This document shows, piece by piece, positions 38,300 through 51,125 of a DNA stretch of 64,000 bases. The notes under the pieces are model-generated. The model ran no database searches, was not told the DNA's origin, and saw only the letters and a list, made by a program, of their open reading frames with translations. Position numbers and translations under genes: made by a program. The DNA comes from Saposhnikovia divaricata (lineage: Eukaryota; Streptophyta; Magnoliopsida; Apiales; Apiaceae): positions 184,300,939-184,364,938 of the forward strand of contig CM071601.1 of NCBI GenBank assembly GCA_036435485.1, written 5' to 3'. The stretch's first letter is position 1; every line of letters begins with the position of its first letter.

Positions 38300-38530
38300 A
38301 TCTTCCTGGAGCTAAAAGATGAAATTGGTAATGACCAAGAGTTGGCATTGCTTAATGGAAAAAGGAGACTTTGTGCTTCCAACGACGCTTCGCATAAAGG
38401 ATTAGGATGTGTGCTTGCGCAGCACGACAAAGTACTTGCGGATGCATTCGGACAGCACGGTCCACCAGATCGGATGGCCTTAGTAGTGCCAAGTTTGTGG
38501 AACATAATGTTCCTTCTGAGACTAGTGGTT
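38300..38530 (+). pseudogene. Displaced gypsy RNase H fragment
   Basis: One open frame contains NDASHKGLGCVLAQHDKV, close to the gypsy RNase H block DASKxGLGCVLMQHGKV. It is followed by RMALVVPSLWNI, which lines up with the next RNase H block (LELAAVVFALKIW). In a normal element this lies about 110 codons before the GKANVVADALSR block. Here that block is 2.2 kb further on, beyond protease- and RT-like pieces. The fragment is therefore out of order, through rearrangement or insertion from another copy. Confidence 0.65.
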
Positions 38531-39359
38531 AGGTAGACTGACATTTGGTAATATTGAATATCAGGACATAGAGGTATCAGGATGTTATGACAGGTTTCAG
38601 TTTGAAACTGTTGAGTCCCTTCTAAGGGATGTATATAATTGGTTCCTCTCCAATGGATAAACTTCTAACCTGATGACGATTATTTCGTTAATTATGACTG
38701 CTTATGGTTCTACCTGCTTGGAGGTTCATAGAACTATTCTTCGGGTTTCGAGACTGGTCTCCTTAATGTTACCAGTAGATGGCTAGATTGACCAAAAAAA
38801 AAAATTCCCTAATTCTGGAAAGAACTTCAACGAATTTTGGCAAACCTTGTCTTTCTGATTATCAGAGAACGTCATGGAAGAGAGTAGAAACTGGAGCGAA
38901 CCCTGTGATTTGGGTAAGGATGCCGTAAAATGGGTTAGTAGACGGACCCTGAGTATTACAATAGATGGTAGAGATAAAATGATGAAGTGAGATTGGACGA
39001 AAATGGGAAATGTAAGTAAGAAACCAGCCGGACTGAGAAACTCCGGGATTGACTTAAGTGAAAAGGCTGTTATGCCAGGAATGGTAAGCTTGCGTGGCAC
39101 GCGGGACTGATAAGAATTGTTGAAAAGATAAAAATAGAGGAAAGGTGATCGGAGACGGCGCTGAGTAGCCAATTAAGACTTATATGAAGAAAAGTTTTGA
39201 AAAGGTAGAAAGGTATCAAAGAAGAAGACACTATGCCGGCAATTGCTAGGAAAGTAATGCTAATTAGCCAACCCCTACAATCATATATTTTATTTTAGTG
39301 TGGCCAGTTGAGGCCAAGTCACAAAGGATTATCAAGTGACTAGACCAGCAATAAAAGGA

Positions 39360-41590
39360 CAAAGTAGGGTTGCTTCTAAGTAAGCACCGACTGCAAGGGC
39401 TTCTGATATAAAAGAAATATTAATGAGATTGTAAGAATCTTCTACTGAACCCTTTGCAACCCATGTTTGGATTGGGAATTTACTAGACTTTTTGGAATGG
39501 GGACACCCGTACTAAAGTGATTCATGTGTATATGATTGCCCAAGATTACGAGTAAAAATGGAAGTATAATGACTTGAGATGTATGATGTTAGGGTATTAT
39601 AAATACCATGAATATATTATGACTAAGGGAAGTAAACAATGAAGGTTTATGAAGAGAGTATATAAATGGTCAGAGATTGAACAGTATGTTGTAGAAATTT
39701 TGTCTGAGGCAAGTACCTTTGCGAAGAACGATAAGTACTAAGAGATTCACGTTGAACTCGACCAATATCTTCCAAAACATCCTTGCTCCCATTACCAAGT
39801 TCTGTAAGAGAGCAGATAGACATACGTTGTCCTTTGGAAGGTCGAAGAGGCTGGAAACTATCTAAAAGTAGAGGTTAGCATTAAGCCACCGATCGATTAT
39901 CAAAGGAGAATGATGGAAAAGAGACCCTTATTAAGGATACATGATCTGATTGCCAATTATAGGATGCAAGAATTCCTTGGCAATTGAATTAAGGATAGGT
40001 TATCCATAAATTAAGACAAACCCTGGGGAATACACAAGGGATGGCATTAACCCTAATAAAGACATTGTGAATTCAGATGATATGAGTTGGATTTGCTAAG
40101 GCGACAATAACCTGTAAGAATTATTAAAAAGTGTTCTGGAAAGAACATAGATAGAATTATTAGAGTATTGATCAATGACGTTTTGATATACCCTGTACCT
40201 AGAAAATACAGGAGGAATGATGAGGGCGACCTAAGAAACCTTACAAGGAAAAAGTTAATATACTGAGTTTCAAAATAGAAGTTTGGTAGAGAATGTATGA
40301 CATAGTAACAATAATGCCAGATGAGGCATGTATGAAACCCTGAGGAAGTATGGATTGAACCTATAAAGGTTGAGATTATCCTAAGATAAGGAAAGAACTA
40401 AGAAAAGAAGTATCCTAAGTAGGATTGGGAATAAACGTGATAAAGTTCCCACGGGTAGGTGGAAGCAATGACTTATGGAAAAAGACTGATAGATATATTT
40501 TTCTCCTTCAGTAGAGCTTAAGGGAGAATGCTTTCACCCAACAGTGATGGGAATGAGGTAGAAAAGTTTGAGTTAGAATGTATCCAGAGAACATGGATTA
40601 CAAGAAATTTTTAGTATCAGGAAAGGCCAATGAGGTGGCTGACAGTCTAAGTATAGAAGAATAATTACAAATGTTCATACCGAAGAAACAGAAAGATATT
40701 TGGAAGGACCTTGAAGGTCATATCGGAGTGGAGGAATTTACATTCCTTCTGATGAATGTGCAAGAATCGACGGTAATAATAGTTTAAGTAAAGATTCGAT
40801 TCCCGATATTGTCTTAAGCAAACTACACACCGTAGAAGGTCCCGTTTTGAGGCAAACCAGGACCGTGATACAAAATTGACGAAGTAAACCATTAAGTTTC
40901 CAGACTTTTATGGAAGATGTATGAATGATACTTTTATCAACCGGATATAGCTGCGATGCTTGAAACTCTTTTGTAATTTTATCTACTTCATGTAAAAGCT
41001 ACATCAAGTTCACGAAGTGTTCTTTATGGATAAAGAATAGTGACTACTTTGTCTCCCTAAAGGATTTGAACCCGTAGGGTTAGGTATTAACGCATTACGT
41101 AAACAACAAGCGATGGTGATTCTTCTAAGAAAGTAGATGACAACGTAAAGATAAAGAAAGTGCTGCTATTGATAAGCTAAATGGCATGTTGATGAATGAC
41201 AAGCAAGTTCGTGTTAGTGTACTTCTGCACAAACAAGATAGAGAATATGAGGTTGATGATTCATGATGCTAAATGTATTCCCGTATAAAGAATTAATGAG
41301 ACTTGGAGGGAAGGGCAGTTGAGCCCGAGACTAATTGGGCCATCTGAGAGTTTAAAAGTGTTCGGAAGGTAGCATTCGAGCCAGTTTTACCCCCAAAACT
41401 TATAGCATGATCATAACGTGTTTCATGTGGCAATACTACGCCAGTAAAATGCAAATGCTCGATAGATGATAAGAGTACAAGCAGGTAGATATACGACCTG
41501 GTCTGACTTACGAAAGACAACCTGTGGAAAGCCACGGGTAGAAAAGAACAAGTGATGAGAAACAAGGTTGGCAGGAGTGGATTATATTGG
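39360..41590 (+). pseudogene. Decayed gypsy pol: protease, RT, RNase H, integrase pieces
   Basis: Recognisable pieces appear in the expected order across shifting frames. Near 39370-39470 there is a possible protease, with a RVASK.APTARASD-like stretch then EPFATHVWIG at the place of DSGATHSFIS. Near 39858-39890 LSKSRG.H resembles DLRSGYHQ of RT. At 40165-40193 VLINDVLIYP stands for the catalytic FIDDILIYS, with the first Asp changed to Asn. At 40620-40652 GKANEVADSLS is the end of RNase H. At 41313-41370 GQLSPRLIGPSESLKVFG and at 41406-41447 HDHNVFHVAILRQ are the integrase C-terminal (GPY/F) region. At 41493-41530 RPGLTYERQPVE leads towards the chromodomain linker. Stops interrupt every block, so nothing functional is made. 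Confidence 0.8.
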
Positions 41591-42756
41591 ATCTAAGAAA
41601 AAGAGATCGGCCAGATTCATTTCGGAGGGTTTAAATTGGAATAATGTGATGATTATAGGGTAAAGGTGACGGGATACCAATAAGGAGGTGCCAAGTGCAA
41701 AAGATGTCTCAATAAAGAGATGAAGGTGGAAGTAAATAATAGAAGTAAATAAGAATCAAATAATAAGAATGATGTGATTGATAAAGAAAAAGCTAGGAAA
41801 GCAACTAGGGAATGTGAAGCAAGGAATGTTATGAATGGATTAATAAAAGGGTTTTCTAATGAATTCTCGGGATGACAACCTGATAGGGTTAGTATTATAA
41901 ATATGAAAAAGCTAGTAGCGTGACATGGAATGTCAGTAACAAGGTGTCAAGCGAGAAACTAAGATTTAATCTGAGAGGTTGAAAGATTTTCCAAAAAGTG
42001 ATCGTTGCTAAGGTTGAACCAGAGTATAAGTCCATAGAACAGTGGACAAAGCAGCAAGATATGTTGACACATGAGATTGCGATCAAATAGTATTAGATAT
42101 AATTATGATTAATTTCTTCTTTGATGAACCTCTATAGTTCAGAGGTAAATTCTGAGTATGATATTTTACAATCATGAAAGCTTTCTATAATCCTTTAGAA
42201 TTCTTTTCTTTTCTTCTCTTTTATTCTTCTTCTTTATGAATTGAGAAGAACAACCCTTTAAGAAGGGGAGGTACTACTACGTGACTATCTGTCTATGTGA
42301 TAGAAGTCTAAGTGGAATACCATAACTTGTTTAATTGCTTGTCAAGTACTAAAGGCTGGCCCCCTTCTGTACTAAATATGCAATATAACAAATATTCATT
42401 GATCGTAGTGATCTCTCAATAAATCTTTCCACTTCTCTATATTGATCGAGATTGCGAAGATTAAAGCGATCAGGAAATGCATAGTGCGAGCGAGGTTATC
42501 GCCGAATTCGCAGCACGATAGTGATACCAAAGCCACTGCAGGTATCAATAAGGATAAGACTGAGTAAGAGCATAACCCGGATAGTGTGTTGTACGAAAAG
42601 TAGCAAAGTAGATGGAAAAGGATAAAGTACGTATAGTAGCACTAGTAGATGTGCGGAGAAAGGGTAGAACGACTAAGAATTGACCGGGAAGCTAAAAAGT
42701 GAACGACATACAAACGACTCTTTGCTTCCTACCTGATTCCGTGACGGAATCCTTTT
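41591..42756 (+). other. 3' untranslated part of the Tekay element
   Basis: No coding signal beyond the possible chromodomain linker. Purine-rich, ending in the polypurine tract. Confidence 0.5.
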
Positions 42757-42769
42757 AAGGAGGGGAGAC
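42757..42769 (+). other. Polypurine tract of the Tekay element
   Basis: AAGGAGGGGAGAC directly precedes the right LTR start TGTAAGAACC at 42770. Confidence 0.85.
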
Positions 42770-45700
42770 TGTAAGAACCCCAAATTTTGGATATAATTAA
42801 AACTTTTTCTTATGTACTGAGGTAATGGTGAATAGTGATTACGACTACGATGTAACGATTGAGATAATGAATGAAAGGAATAGATTTGGATTCAAATGTT
42901 TATATGCCATGAAGAATACTATTGGTTGACACTTTAGATAAGAATTATCTATCTCCTAGGGAATTGAGATTTGATAATTCTAAAGGAGAAGATTATTCTT
43001 ATGTCATCCAAATCGATATCTGTTATTTGTCCAGTGGGTCCGTAAAAAGGTTAAGGAACGATCGAAAGAGATCAGGGACAATTGTACAACCCTAAGAGGA
43101 GGAGTAAAGAAAAATGAATGAATGGTGATTTTGGTGGACATAGGAATATTATTAGACGACGCTATATAGAAGTACCCGGAACGAAATTCTGAGTTCGTAT
43201 TAGTGATCCAGGGGGAAAAAGAGTGTATGTAAAAGCTGTCGGATTCTGAAAAATAGCATTTTTATTTTCCCCGAGACTTCCCTGGACACTGAAAGACTTA
43301 AGGAATTATTGAAGGGATTTAAGGAAAATAGGTTCAAGAATTATTAAAGAGGATGGAGGATGATAGTATAAATATTAAGACGGATTCCGGTAAAACCCTA
43401 ACTAGAAACTATTGAGTTATTCCTCCGAACGATCAATGAATTGAGTAATAAAAGGACAAAGAAACAAGTAGAGATCCAAGAGGTATGATGAGATAGTGGA
43501 AGGTGACATAATCACTTTATGCAAGATAAGATCAAAGAAACCAAGCTAGTTACAAAGCTAACTAGTAATCTTAGCAATCAAACCAAGTACTTAGCATTGT
43601 TTCTCATCCTACCACACCAAAATCAACACTTGTCCACCAAGATGATGTATGCCATGACTTAGTACCTTTAATAAAGTAACTTTATGGTAGATATTTTCCT
43701 AATAATGCAATAGATGCAAGCAAGACCAAGCAACTCCATTTCTCTCCATTTTGAACAAACTGCCCAGCAGAACCTCCTCCAGGAAGAAAATTCATATCTC
43801 CATTTCTATCTATGGTAAAATCACCAAATTTTAACCATAGCTTCTCCACTCCATGGGCAACATTCGTTCAAAATTTCATGGCAATCTAATGAGTGTAGAC
43901 TAGTCAAATACCTTTCCCAAATTTAAGAAACCAAACTGCCTGTTCTTGACAATTTTCTGTAACGATTTTCAAACAGCCATATCTCCTTCATTATTCAATG
44001 GAATTTGGTATTCTTTAGCTTTTTGGAAAGATGGTAAAATTCTCTACAACTCTCCTTTAGAAGCCTTGTCCATAAAATCATGGTAAGGGCGTCGTTTTTG
44101 CAGATCTTTAAACTGATGAATAATAACCTTCATGAACTAACTTTGATTTCTTGTTTTGTTTGGATGATCTAAGCAATCCTAAGGCTATACAAGGACAAAT
44201 CAAGGCTTATTAATGTATTAGTATACTCCAGGGAAGGTATAACTCTTAATAAACCCTAGAACTTATTTTGAGTTTTTGTGATTATTGGATTAGTTTTGAT
44301 GATGATGTGGTTTTAAGCATATAAGCATGATTATGTAGTTGATTTAGTTGATTTAGCCATATAATGATTAAGAGGATGAGTTGAGATGTTCCTGGACTTA
44401 TGAGGTGTATATCATGAATGTAAGATGTTTGGTTTTCCCGGTGTGGCTTGGTTGTGTTGTTATGATTTTTGGAACGTCCGATTTATAGCCGTCGTAATGC
44501 AGAATTTTTGTTAACACTTAGAAACCGAGCATGACAGTAAATATAATTTCCTGACCTTGATAATATTATGACTGGTCCTTGTAGATCTTGAGCCATAGAT
44601 CGTTTTGGCACGAGAATCGAAACATTCCAACTTACAGTTTAGGAGTTATGATCAAATTACTAAAATTTGTTCGGAACCGTAAGTAAAAGTTCGTAACTGC
44701 AATTGAACCCTCGTAAAGCATGTTACTCAATGGAAAATCTTGGTAAATAAATATTAGGGGTCATAAGGAAGGTATTAAAGAAAACCACATATCAAACGGA
44801 TCGTTTTCCAATTTTATAAAAGTGTTTGAATCGAGGTTAAACGCGAACGAACCCCTAAAAACCCGCTTGGTTATAACTTTGGTAAAACACTTAGAAAACG
44901 AACGATAAAACTCGAGGTGTAATCTCGGTTCGTAATCGATCAACTTTAGAACTTATACGACTTAAGTATATACCGAGTGTGGGTACAATGACATGTCGTA
45001 ATAGCGAACAAATGTCGGATCGTAGCGGTAATAAAAAGAGTTACACTAAAAGGTGTATAACGAGATAATTCGAAAACGTGTTTCGATTTAAGTGAAGTTT
45101 TTACCTAGACTTTTAAAAGGTGTTAAGTGGTTAATCTCGAATGTTCTGATTGTTATAGATCAGCGAGCAGACCCAGGACACGCTATCTCCACCCACACCC
45201 AATTACCAGGCAAGTGTTCAAAACTTTGAACCTGTTGTTGTGATAATATATATATGTGATTGCCATCTTACATATGCCATATCATGCATGCCTATTGTCA
45301 ACTTATACTATGATACCTGTTCCCTGAATTGCTATTGGCTTATAGACTAGATACGAACTATCAGTTATAAGCCGGATTGTTTTGATAAGACCCTTAGCGA
45401 AGGGCATATGATATTCATTCTTAAATATAGACCGGGAGTCGGTATTTTGAGATACAGATAGTCGTGGAAACCCGGAGGGATTCCAACGGCAGATTATTAT
45501 TGATATTGAGGAATGTTATTATTAAACGTTATTTACATTTCCATAAAGTATCAATTACTTGGAAATATTTCGAGGAATGTTATTCGAGTATTATCTCAGT
45601 CGAGAGATATTAAATGAATGTTAGTTTCGAATATTCATTTAGAATTGATTATTTAAGGAATATTATTTTGATGTTCATTAGAATGTTATTTATTAAATGA

Positions 45701-46560
45701 ATATTACTTTCGAATATTTATTTAAGGTTTATGTACTTAAGGAATATTATTTTAAAATATTCATTGGAAGTTCTAATTACTTAAGGGATATTATTTCGAA
45801 TATTCCTTTAAAGTTTTGATTACTAAATGAATATTATTTGGATATTCATTTAGAAGATTATTTATTAAATAAATATTATTTTCAAATATTAATTTAAAGT
45901 TTGACTCATTTATTGAATATTATTTTAAATACTTATTGGAGTCTAATTATTAATGAATATTATTTTGAATATTCATTTAAGGAGTGATTTATTTAATAAA
46001 TAATTCTATATATTCATTCGAGGATTACTTACGAGCAATATTATGATTTAATAATATTCCGTAATTATTATTGAGTTAATAAATATTCTTGGAATATTTA
46101 TTTAATTCTTTTAAATTCTTTTAAATTCTTTTTAAAATGATTTATATTATTTGGGAATTATCTTTCACCTCCGGATATTATGTAAAATATTTCGGAGTCT
46201 TTTTACGACTATTTTATCAAGGAAAGGTTTCCAACTCTTTATTTTTTTCATTTAAATCTATCTTAAAAGGATTTAAATGCTCGCTCAAACTTCCATATTA
46301 TAAGGGAACCTTACTTGAGAAAGGTTATTTATCTTGTTGACTTCCCGGTCATAATTTATCCTTTTCACTCGCAACTTGGTTGCTATGGACTCATTAAGTC
46401 TGTGTGTACCTTCTCATCATTCGAGGGGTTAGATTGTTGGAACAAGTTGATATCCATTAACAAGCAAAAGCTTGGGAAATGTTGGTGAATTTTCCTTTCC
46501 AACTAGATACGACTACTTTGTGGTGTCTTATCAACAAGTATTTCACTTGGGGAAGGGAGG
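42770..46560 (+). repeat. Right LTR of the Tekay-type element, 3'-truncated
   Basis: Collinear with 32425-36193. It stops at GGGGAAGGGAGG, losing the last 1.0 kb of the LTR. Confidence 0.92.
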
Positions 46561-46780
46561 ATTGAAACTTTTGGTAGAAGACTCCACAAAGTAGTCGTAT
46601 CTAGTTGGAAAGGAAATTTCACCAAAAGTTTCAATCGTGTTTGGTAGAAGAATCGTGAGTTTCAATTCTGGTCACCAAAAGTTTCTAAGTACCCAAGTAT
46701 TTCAGCTTGGGAAATGTTGTGGATTTCAATTCTGGTCACCAAAAGTTTCTAAGTACCCAAGACTTGGCTATGTAGAATAT
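46561..46780. other. Patchwork junction of short copied segments
   Basis: 46581-46621 is an inverted copy of the LTR segment at 46487-46527 (core CAAAGTAGTCGTATCTAG). It keeps GGAGTC as in the left LTR, where the adjacent right LTR has GGTGTC. TTTGGTAGAAGAATCGTGAG at about 46640 is an inverted copy of 47366-47386 in the copia leader. TTTCAATTCTGGTCACCAAA followed by AGTTTCTAAGTACCCAAG occurs twice (about 46658 and 46718). CAGCTTGGGAAATGTTG at about 46702 copies LTR sequence near 46470. It reads as filler DNA built from nearby templates. Confidence 0.75.
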
Positions 46781-47414
46781 ATATGTAGAAGTTTTGCCTA
46801 AGTCGAAATTTCTCTAAGTAGAAATTCTTGTTCAAGTCGAACTTCACCAAGTAGAAATTATCCAAGTCGAATTTCTATGTAGAACATCTCAAGTAGAAAC
46901 TCTATGTAGAACTTTTGTCCTTGGAATAAATTTGCTGCAGATTACTTTAATATTGAATAAACAATATTATCTCTTTAACACCTTTTTGACTTTTGAGGCT
47001 TTACTCAGCTAAATTACCTAACCCACGTGCTAGGTACTGAGTATGTTCTGCTATGCTTTCTGTCGTGAATAACGCATATCAAAAGTCCAAAAACACCTTC
47101 TTTTTTTTACTTTTAATCTTTTTGAGAAGGAAATCAAAAAGTTGTTGGGTTGTCTTCTTTAATAAGAACAAATGATGAACACTCAAGAACACCAAATATC
47201 AAAGTACCCAGATTAATTCACAAAAATTAATTAAAATACATCCAAGCTAAATAATAACACCTGGAGTATTTAAATAATTTTCTTTGGATGAGTTTTCACT
47301 ACAAACGAATTAAAGCTCACTTTTCTAGAATTTTAGAAAAGTAGATCTAGAACATGAAAACTCACGATTCTTCTACCAAACACAAGGATCTATGTTTTGT
47401 GTGTTAAACATATA
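46781..47414 (-). other. 5' leader of the copia element
   Basis: Sequence downstream of the primer site on the minus strand. It contains repeated AAGTAGAAATT and AAGTCGAA words (46790-46915). No gag start is reached before the patchwork junction cuts it off. Confidence 0.6.
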
Positions 47415-47426
47415 GCTCTGATACCA
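47415..47426 (-). other. Primer binding site, initiator tRNA-Met type
   Basis: The minus strand reads TGGTATCAGAGC, two bases after the LTR end CCTAACA (47429). Confidence 0.9.
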
Positions 47427-47428
47427 AT

Positions 47429-48484
47429 TGTTAGGTCCAAATGTGTTGTAGAGGGGGGGTGAATACAACTTTTCGAATTTGATAAGCAATAAATACGATG
47501 CAATAAATGAACACACGGATTCAAGGAATATATGTCTTATATATAACTTGAAGTGGTTGCTACAACATTCATTACAAAGTATAACAGAAGTTCAGAGAGT
47601 AGTGAATGATACTAAGCTCTGTGAATACACTCTCTCTCTTTTACATGTGTTTCTCTCAGGAATTGCTCTCTCTCAAAAACATTACACAAGTACTTCTATT
47701 TATACTACATGTAATCTATGTCCTGTAGTCTTCAAAGACTAAGATATATGTGGCCCAATGATGTCCACATAAATCTTGCCTTATCTTGAAAACTTGGAAA
47801 TCTGCAAATCAGAATATGCCATGTGTCATGTTGAAACTGCACTCTAAGTAGAACTTCTACTTGAGAATTTCTACTTAGCCATCTCGAATTTCTAAGTAGA
47901 ACTTCTACTTAGAAATATTCTACTTGGTCATCTAGAATATTTAGTACTTAGAAAATATTCTGGTTTTCAACTTGAAACTTCAATGCACATCTTGAACTTG
48001 TGATATCTTCATGTCTTCTTTATTCTTCACCAAGCTCTTGAACATGGATCTTTATTACTGACATAAACTTGCTATCAATGTCCTGACACTTGATGCACTG
48101 GTCTGGTTCATAAGTGACTAGTCTTGATAGTGTTTTTGCTTCTTGAATAAATTACCATATTCAATTAGTAATGAGGCTTTCCAATGTTAGCTTTCCTTCT
48201 TGTTCACTTGAAATCAATTTGTCTTATTGATACTGATAGTTATGATCTTGATTCTTGGCTTTTCAAATCACTGAGGCATGAACAACTTTGACTTGAACTT
48301 CTCTCAATGATTTCTTCTTGGCTTGATCATAGTTAACATGTTGAATTGTATCAATTACCTTGTCTTCTTTTAGTGTTGATTTCTTTGTGGCTTCTTGTTC
48401 TTGATTGTCTTCTGGTTAAGTATCTTTTCCTTTGGTTGAGTTACATTAGTTATAGTGTTACAAGTTTACACACTCTACCTTTCA
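47429..48484 (-). repeat. SIRE-type LTR (1056 bp)
   Basis: The minus strand begins TGAAAGGTAG and ends GGACCTAACA. The termini match the solo LTR at 10441-11783. It contains TACTTAGAAATTCTACTT-type inverted words at 47840-47950 and a pyrimidine-rich end. It is flanked on its 5' side by a polypurine tract and on its 3' side by a primer site. The frame at 47479-47742 lies inside it and is not a gene. Confidence 0.88.
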
Positions 48485-48497
48485 ATCTCCCCCTATT
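48485..48497 (-). other. Polypurine tract of the copia element
   Basis: The minus strand reads AATAGGGGGAGAT directly before the LTR start TGAAAGG at 48484. Confidence 0.85.
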
Positions 48498-51125
48498 TGA
48501 CTGTCTAACAATGACATTCAAATTAATGAAGGATAACTCAACTAAACAATGAGACGAGAAAAGATAACTAACATTAAAGTCTTGAATAATTTACAATTGA
48601 AATGTACTTGGAAAACAATACAAAGAACTTAAACTAGAAACAGAATTCGAACTTCGAATTAAGGATCATTTGAGTAATTCCTATCACCTGGATTATTTCA
48701 TACCTTTTAGTCAAACATATATCACCTTATTGGATCCACTCTGAGGTGAATTTTCCTCAAGTGAGTTAAAGCAACCGAAAGACATGAAGTTTTTCCAACT
48801 TCAAGTTCACACCACTCTGACCTTTAATCCTAATTCCGTTTCCTCTTCATAGCTTTAGCAGCTTGGCGCTTCTCCTCTTTCTGCTCTCTGCGCTTCTCTT
48901 TCTGCCGCTGTTCTTTCTTATATACTGGATCATGAAGCTGCTTCCACCTAGCATTCAATAAACTTACTGCTACCATTTCTAGAGGATTCGTTGGCTCTGG
49001 ATAAGGATGTTTGAAAAGCCTTCTGAGTTTGTCCACTTCCTGAGTAGTCCTGATCTTTGGAATGTCCTCAAAGTTCTTCATTATGAGATGAGGTTTCCAA
49101 TGTGCTTTATCAGCTTTAAACTGACAATAGATCATCTTGGGGTAGCCCTTGACACGGTTAGTATTGTGGACACTAGCCGCATCTCGCTCCATCCGCTTCT
49201 TTTCCACCACTACCTCAAACAAGTAACTCATGAGTCTCTGCTTTTCTTCCACATACTTATTCTCCACTTCGCTCCATTTGAACACATATAAAACTCTCTC
49301 CAGAAATGCAGCATCTTGAGTCTGTAACAGCCATGTTCTACTCATATCAAGAGTGTTTGATTCTGGTCTGCGTCTATGAATGCCAAGGCATCAGCTGTGT
49401 CATCGACATATGCGTGTATCCTGTATACACTATCTCTTCCTGGAACACCAACTGCCTCCCTTATCTCTCCTTGTTCCAGTGATCCAGACGGAAGAGTCAG
49501 AGCTTCATCTACATTTTTCATTGCTTGAAGAATATTCCATTTCTTCTCCATTAGCTCCGGCTCAACCTTCACATTATCTAGAGGGTTTGGAGCAACAATA
49601 TCACACTTCCATATTTCATTGTTCTTCTTGAATATGATTCTTTCATTGACCTTCACATATTTTTCTTTAATTTTAGAGTAAAACCCCTTACTCATCATTT
49701 GTCTACAGACATCTTTGAGAGATTCCACTGAAAGATCCATTAAATCATTTTCTTTCATACTTACCCTCTTCATCTTCCCATCTACTACCATTTGGACAAC
49801 ATCAGGATATGCTGAGAATTCTGGACCCTTGTCCTCTGCTAGCTGCATTAACTGATCTCTATACAGAATGCTGAGCTCCTCAGATTGAGAGTATTGAATT
49901 TTTGTTGCTAGCAAGAACAACTCTGACGCAGATCTTCTCGCGATGAATTGATCATCCACATACAGGAAAGACGTCGGGATTCCTTCTACTAGAGACAAGA
50001 TAACCTGCCACTCCTTAAGCATCGCATTGTATCCAACCCTGACTTTCGAAATTATTCTCTTCAACGCACTTATGTAGTTCACAGTCAGTGGATTTTGCAT
50101 GTTCAAGTTATAGAACAAGTCATCTGCCTCCTTGTTGTTAACTCCTTTCGCACAAGGTCCCCTCAAAATCTTCCTTGCATCATCCCACTTTTGTCCAATC
50201 CTTCTCTTGTCCAAATCAACTTGAGGATCAGCTAGCCTTGCAAGCTCATGATCATACTGCTTCCCTTAGAACTCTACTTTCTTTTCAAGGAACGCAGCAT
50301 GTTCTTGCATCATCTTCATTTTATGGAACTGAGCTTGTTCCAAGGCTAACTGTTGAGATTTCAGAGTCTCCTCATCAACAGGAATTTCTTCAGGCTTTCC
50401 GGAAGACATCCCAGCACCTCCACCTTGTTCCTTCAAAGATCTATTTATTGCATGTGCTAAAGGTACGTCCTCCATGTTAGAGTCTGAATCAAGTACCTCC
50501 TGTACTTTTTCTTGATGATGACTCAGGTCAATGAATGGTTCATCTTGCTCAACCATCGTCTCCTTACCCTTTCTCTTCCTCAAAGCCTCTTCATGAGCAA
50601 CCGGCTCACTTTCTATTTCTTTGACAAGATCAGCATGTTCTTCAATTTCTTCGAACTCCCTGCTGTCTAGTCTCCTTTCCACTCTCCCCCTTAGGTGAGT
50701 TATCCTGAACACCACCTTGCTCTCCAAAGCCACCAGCAGCATAGAAACCACCAAAACCAGAACCAGAGGCTCCAGCTCCACAAGCACCACCAGCATCATC
50801 ATCGGGGGGAGGTTGATTTTATTGCGACTCGAAACACTCTGGGGGCACAAAACTCCTGACTGCAAACATCATTTTACTGATCTCCACCGCCATTGTATGC
50901 ATTGTAGATTCCATTGCTCCCATTCTTTCATTCAGAGTGCTTCCCAAGACACCACCAGTATGGCCCAAGTCATTGACCTTGTTTGTCAATACATCGAATA
51001 CTGTAGCTTGACTTGCCATTCGTGCTGCGTAGTCATCAAGAGCCCTTTGATTATTTCCAACATTGATCCCTAACTGCCCCATCGATTGCCCGAACTGCCT
51101 CATTTGATCTTCCATTGATGTCATA

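Larger units (their letters stand above)
32425..46560 (+). mobile_element. Tekay/Del-type Ty3-gypsy retrotransposon, decayed
   Basis: A 14.1-kb element with long LTRs beginning TGYAAGAACCCCAAATTTTG and (left copy) ending GGGGGTGTTACA. A perfect initiator-Met primer site, TGGTATCAGAGC, lies at 37201-37212 after GAAG. A polypurine tract (AAGGAGGGGAGAC, 42757-42769) sits directly before the right LTR. Very long LTRs with these termini are typical of the Tekay (Del) chromovirus lineage. The interior (37197-42769) retains only fragments of protease, RT, RNase H and integrase with many stops and frameshifts. The right LTR is truncated at 46560 and joined to patchwork DNA, so no target duplication can be shown. 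Confidence 0.88.

Noticed and set aside
37611..39172. Minus-strand frames of 85-129 codons in the gypsy interior
   Set aside because: Antisense to decayed gag-pol with no homology; the plus strand carries the recognisable blocks.
47479..47742. 87-codon plus-strand frame
   Set aside because: Lies wholly inside the copia LTR.
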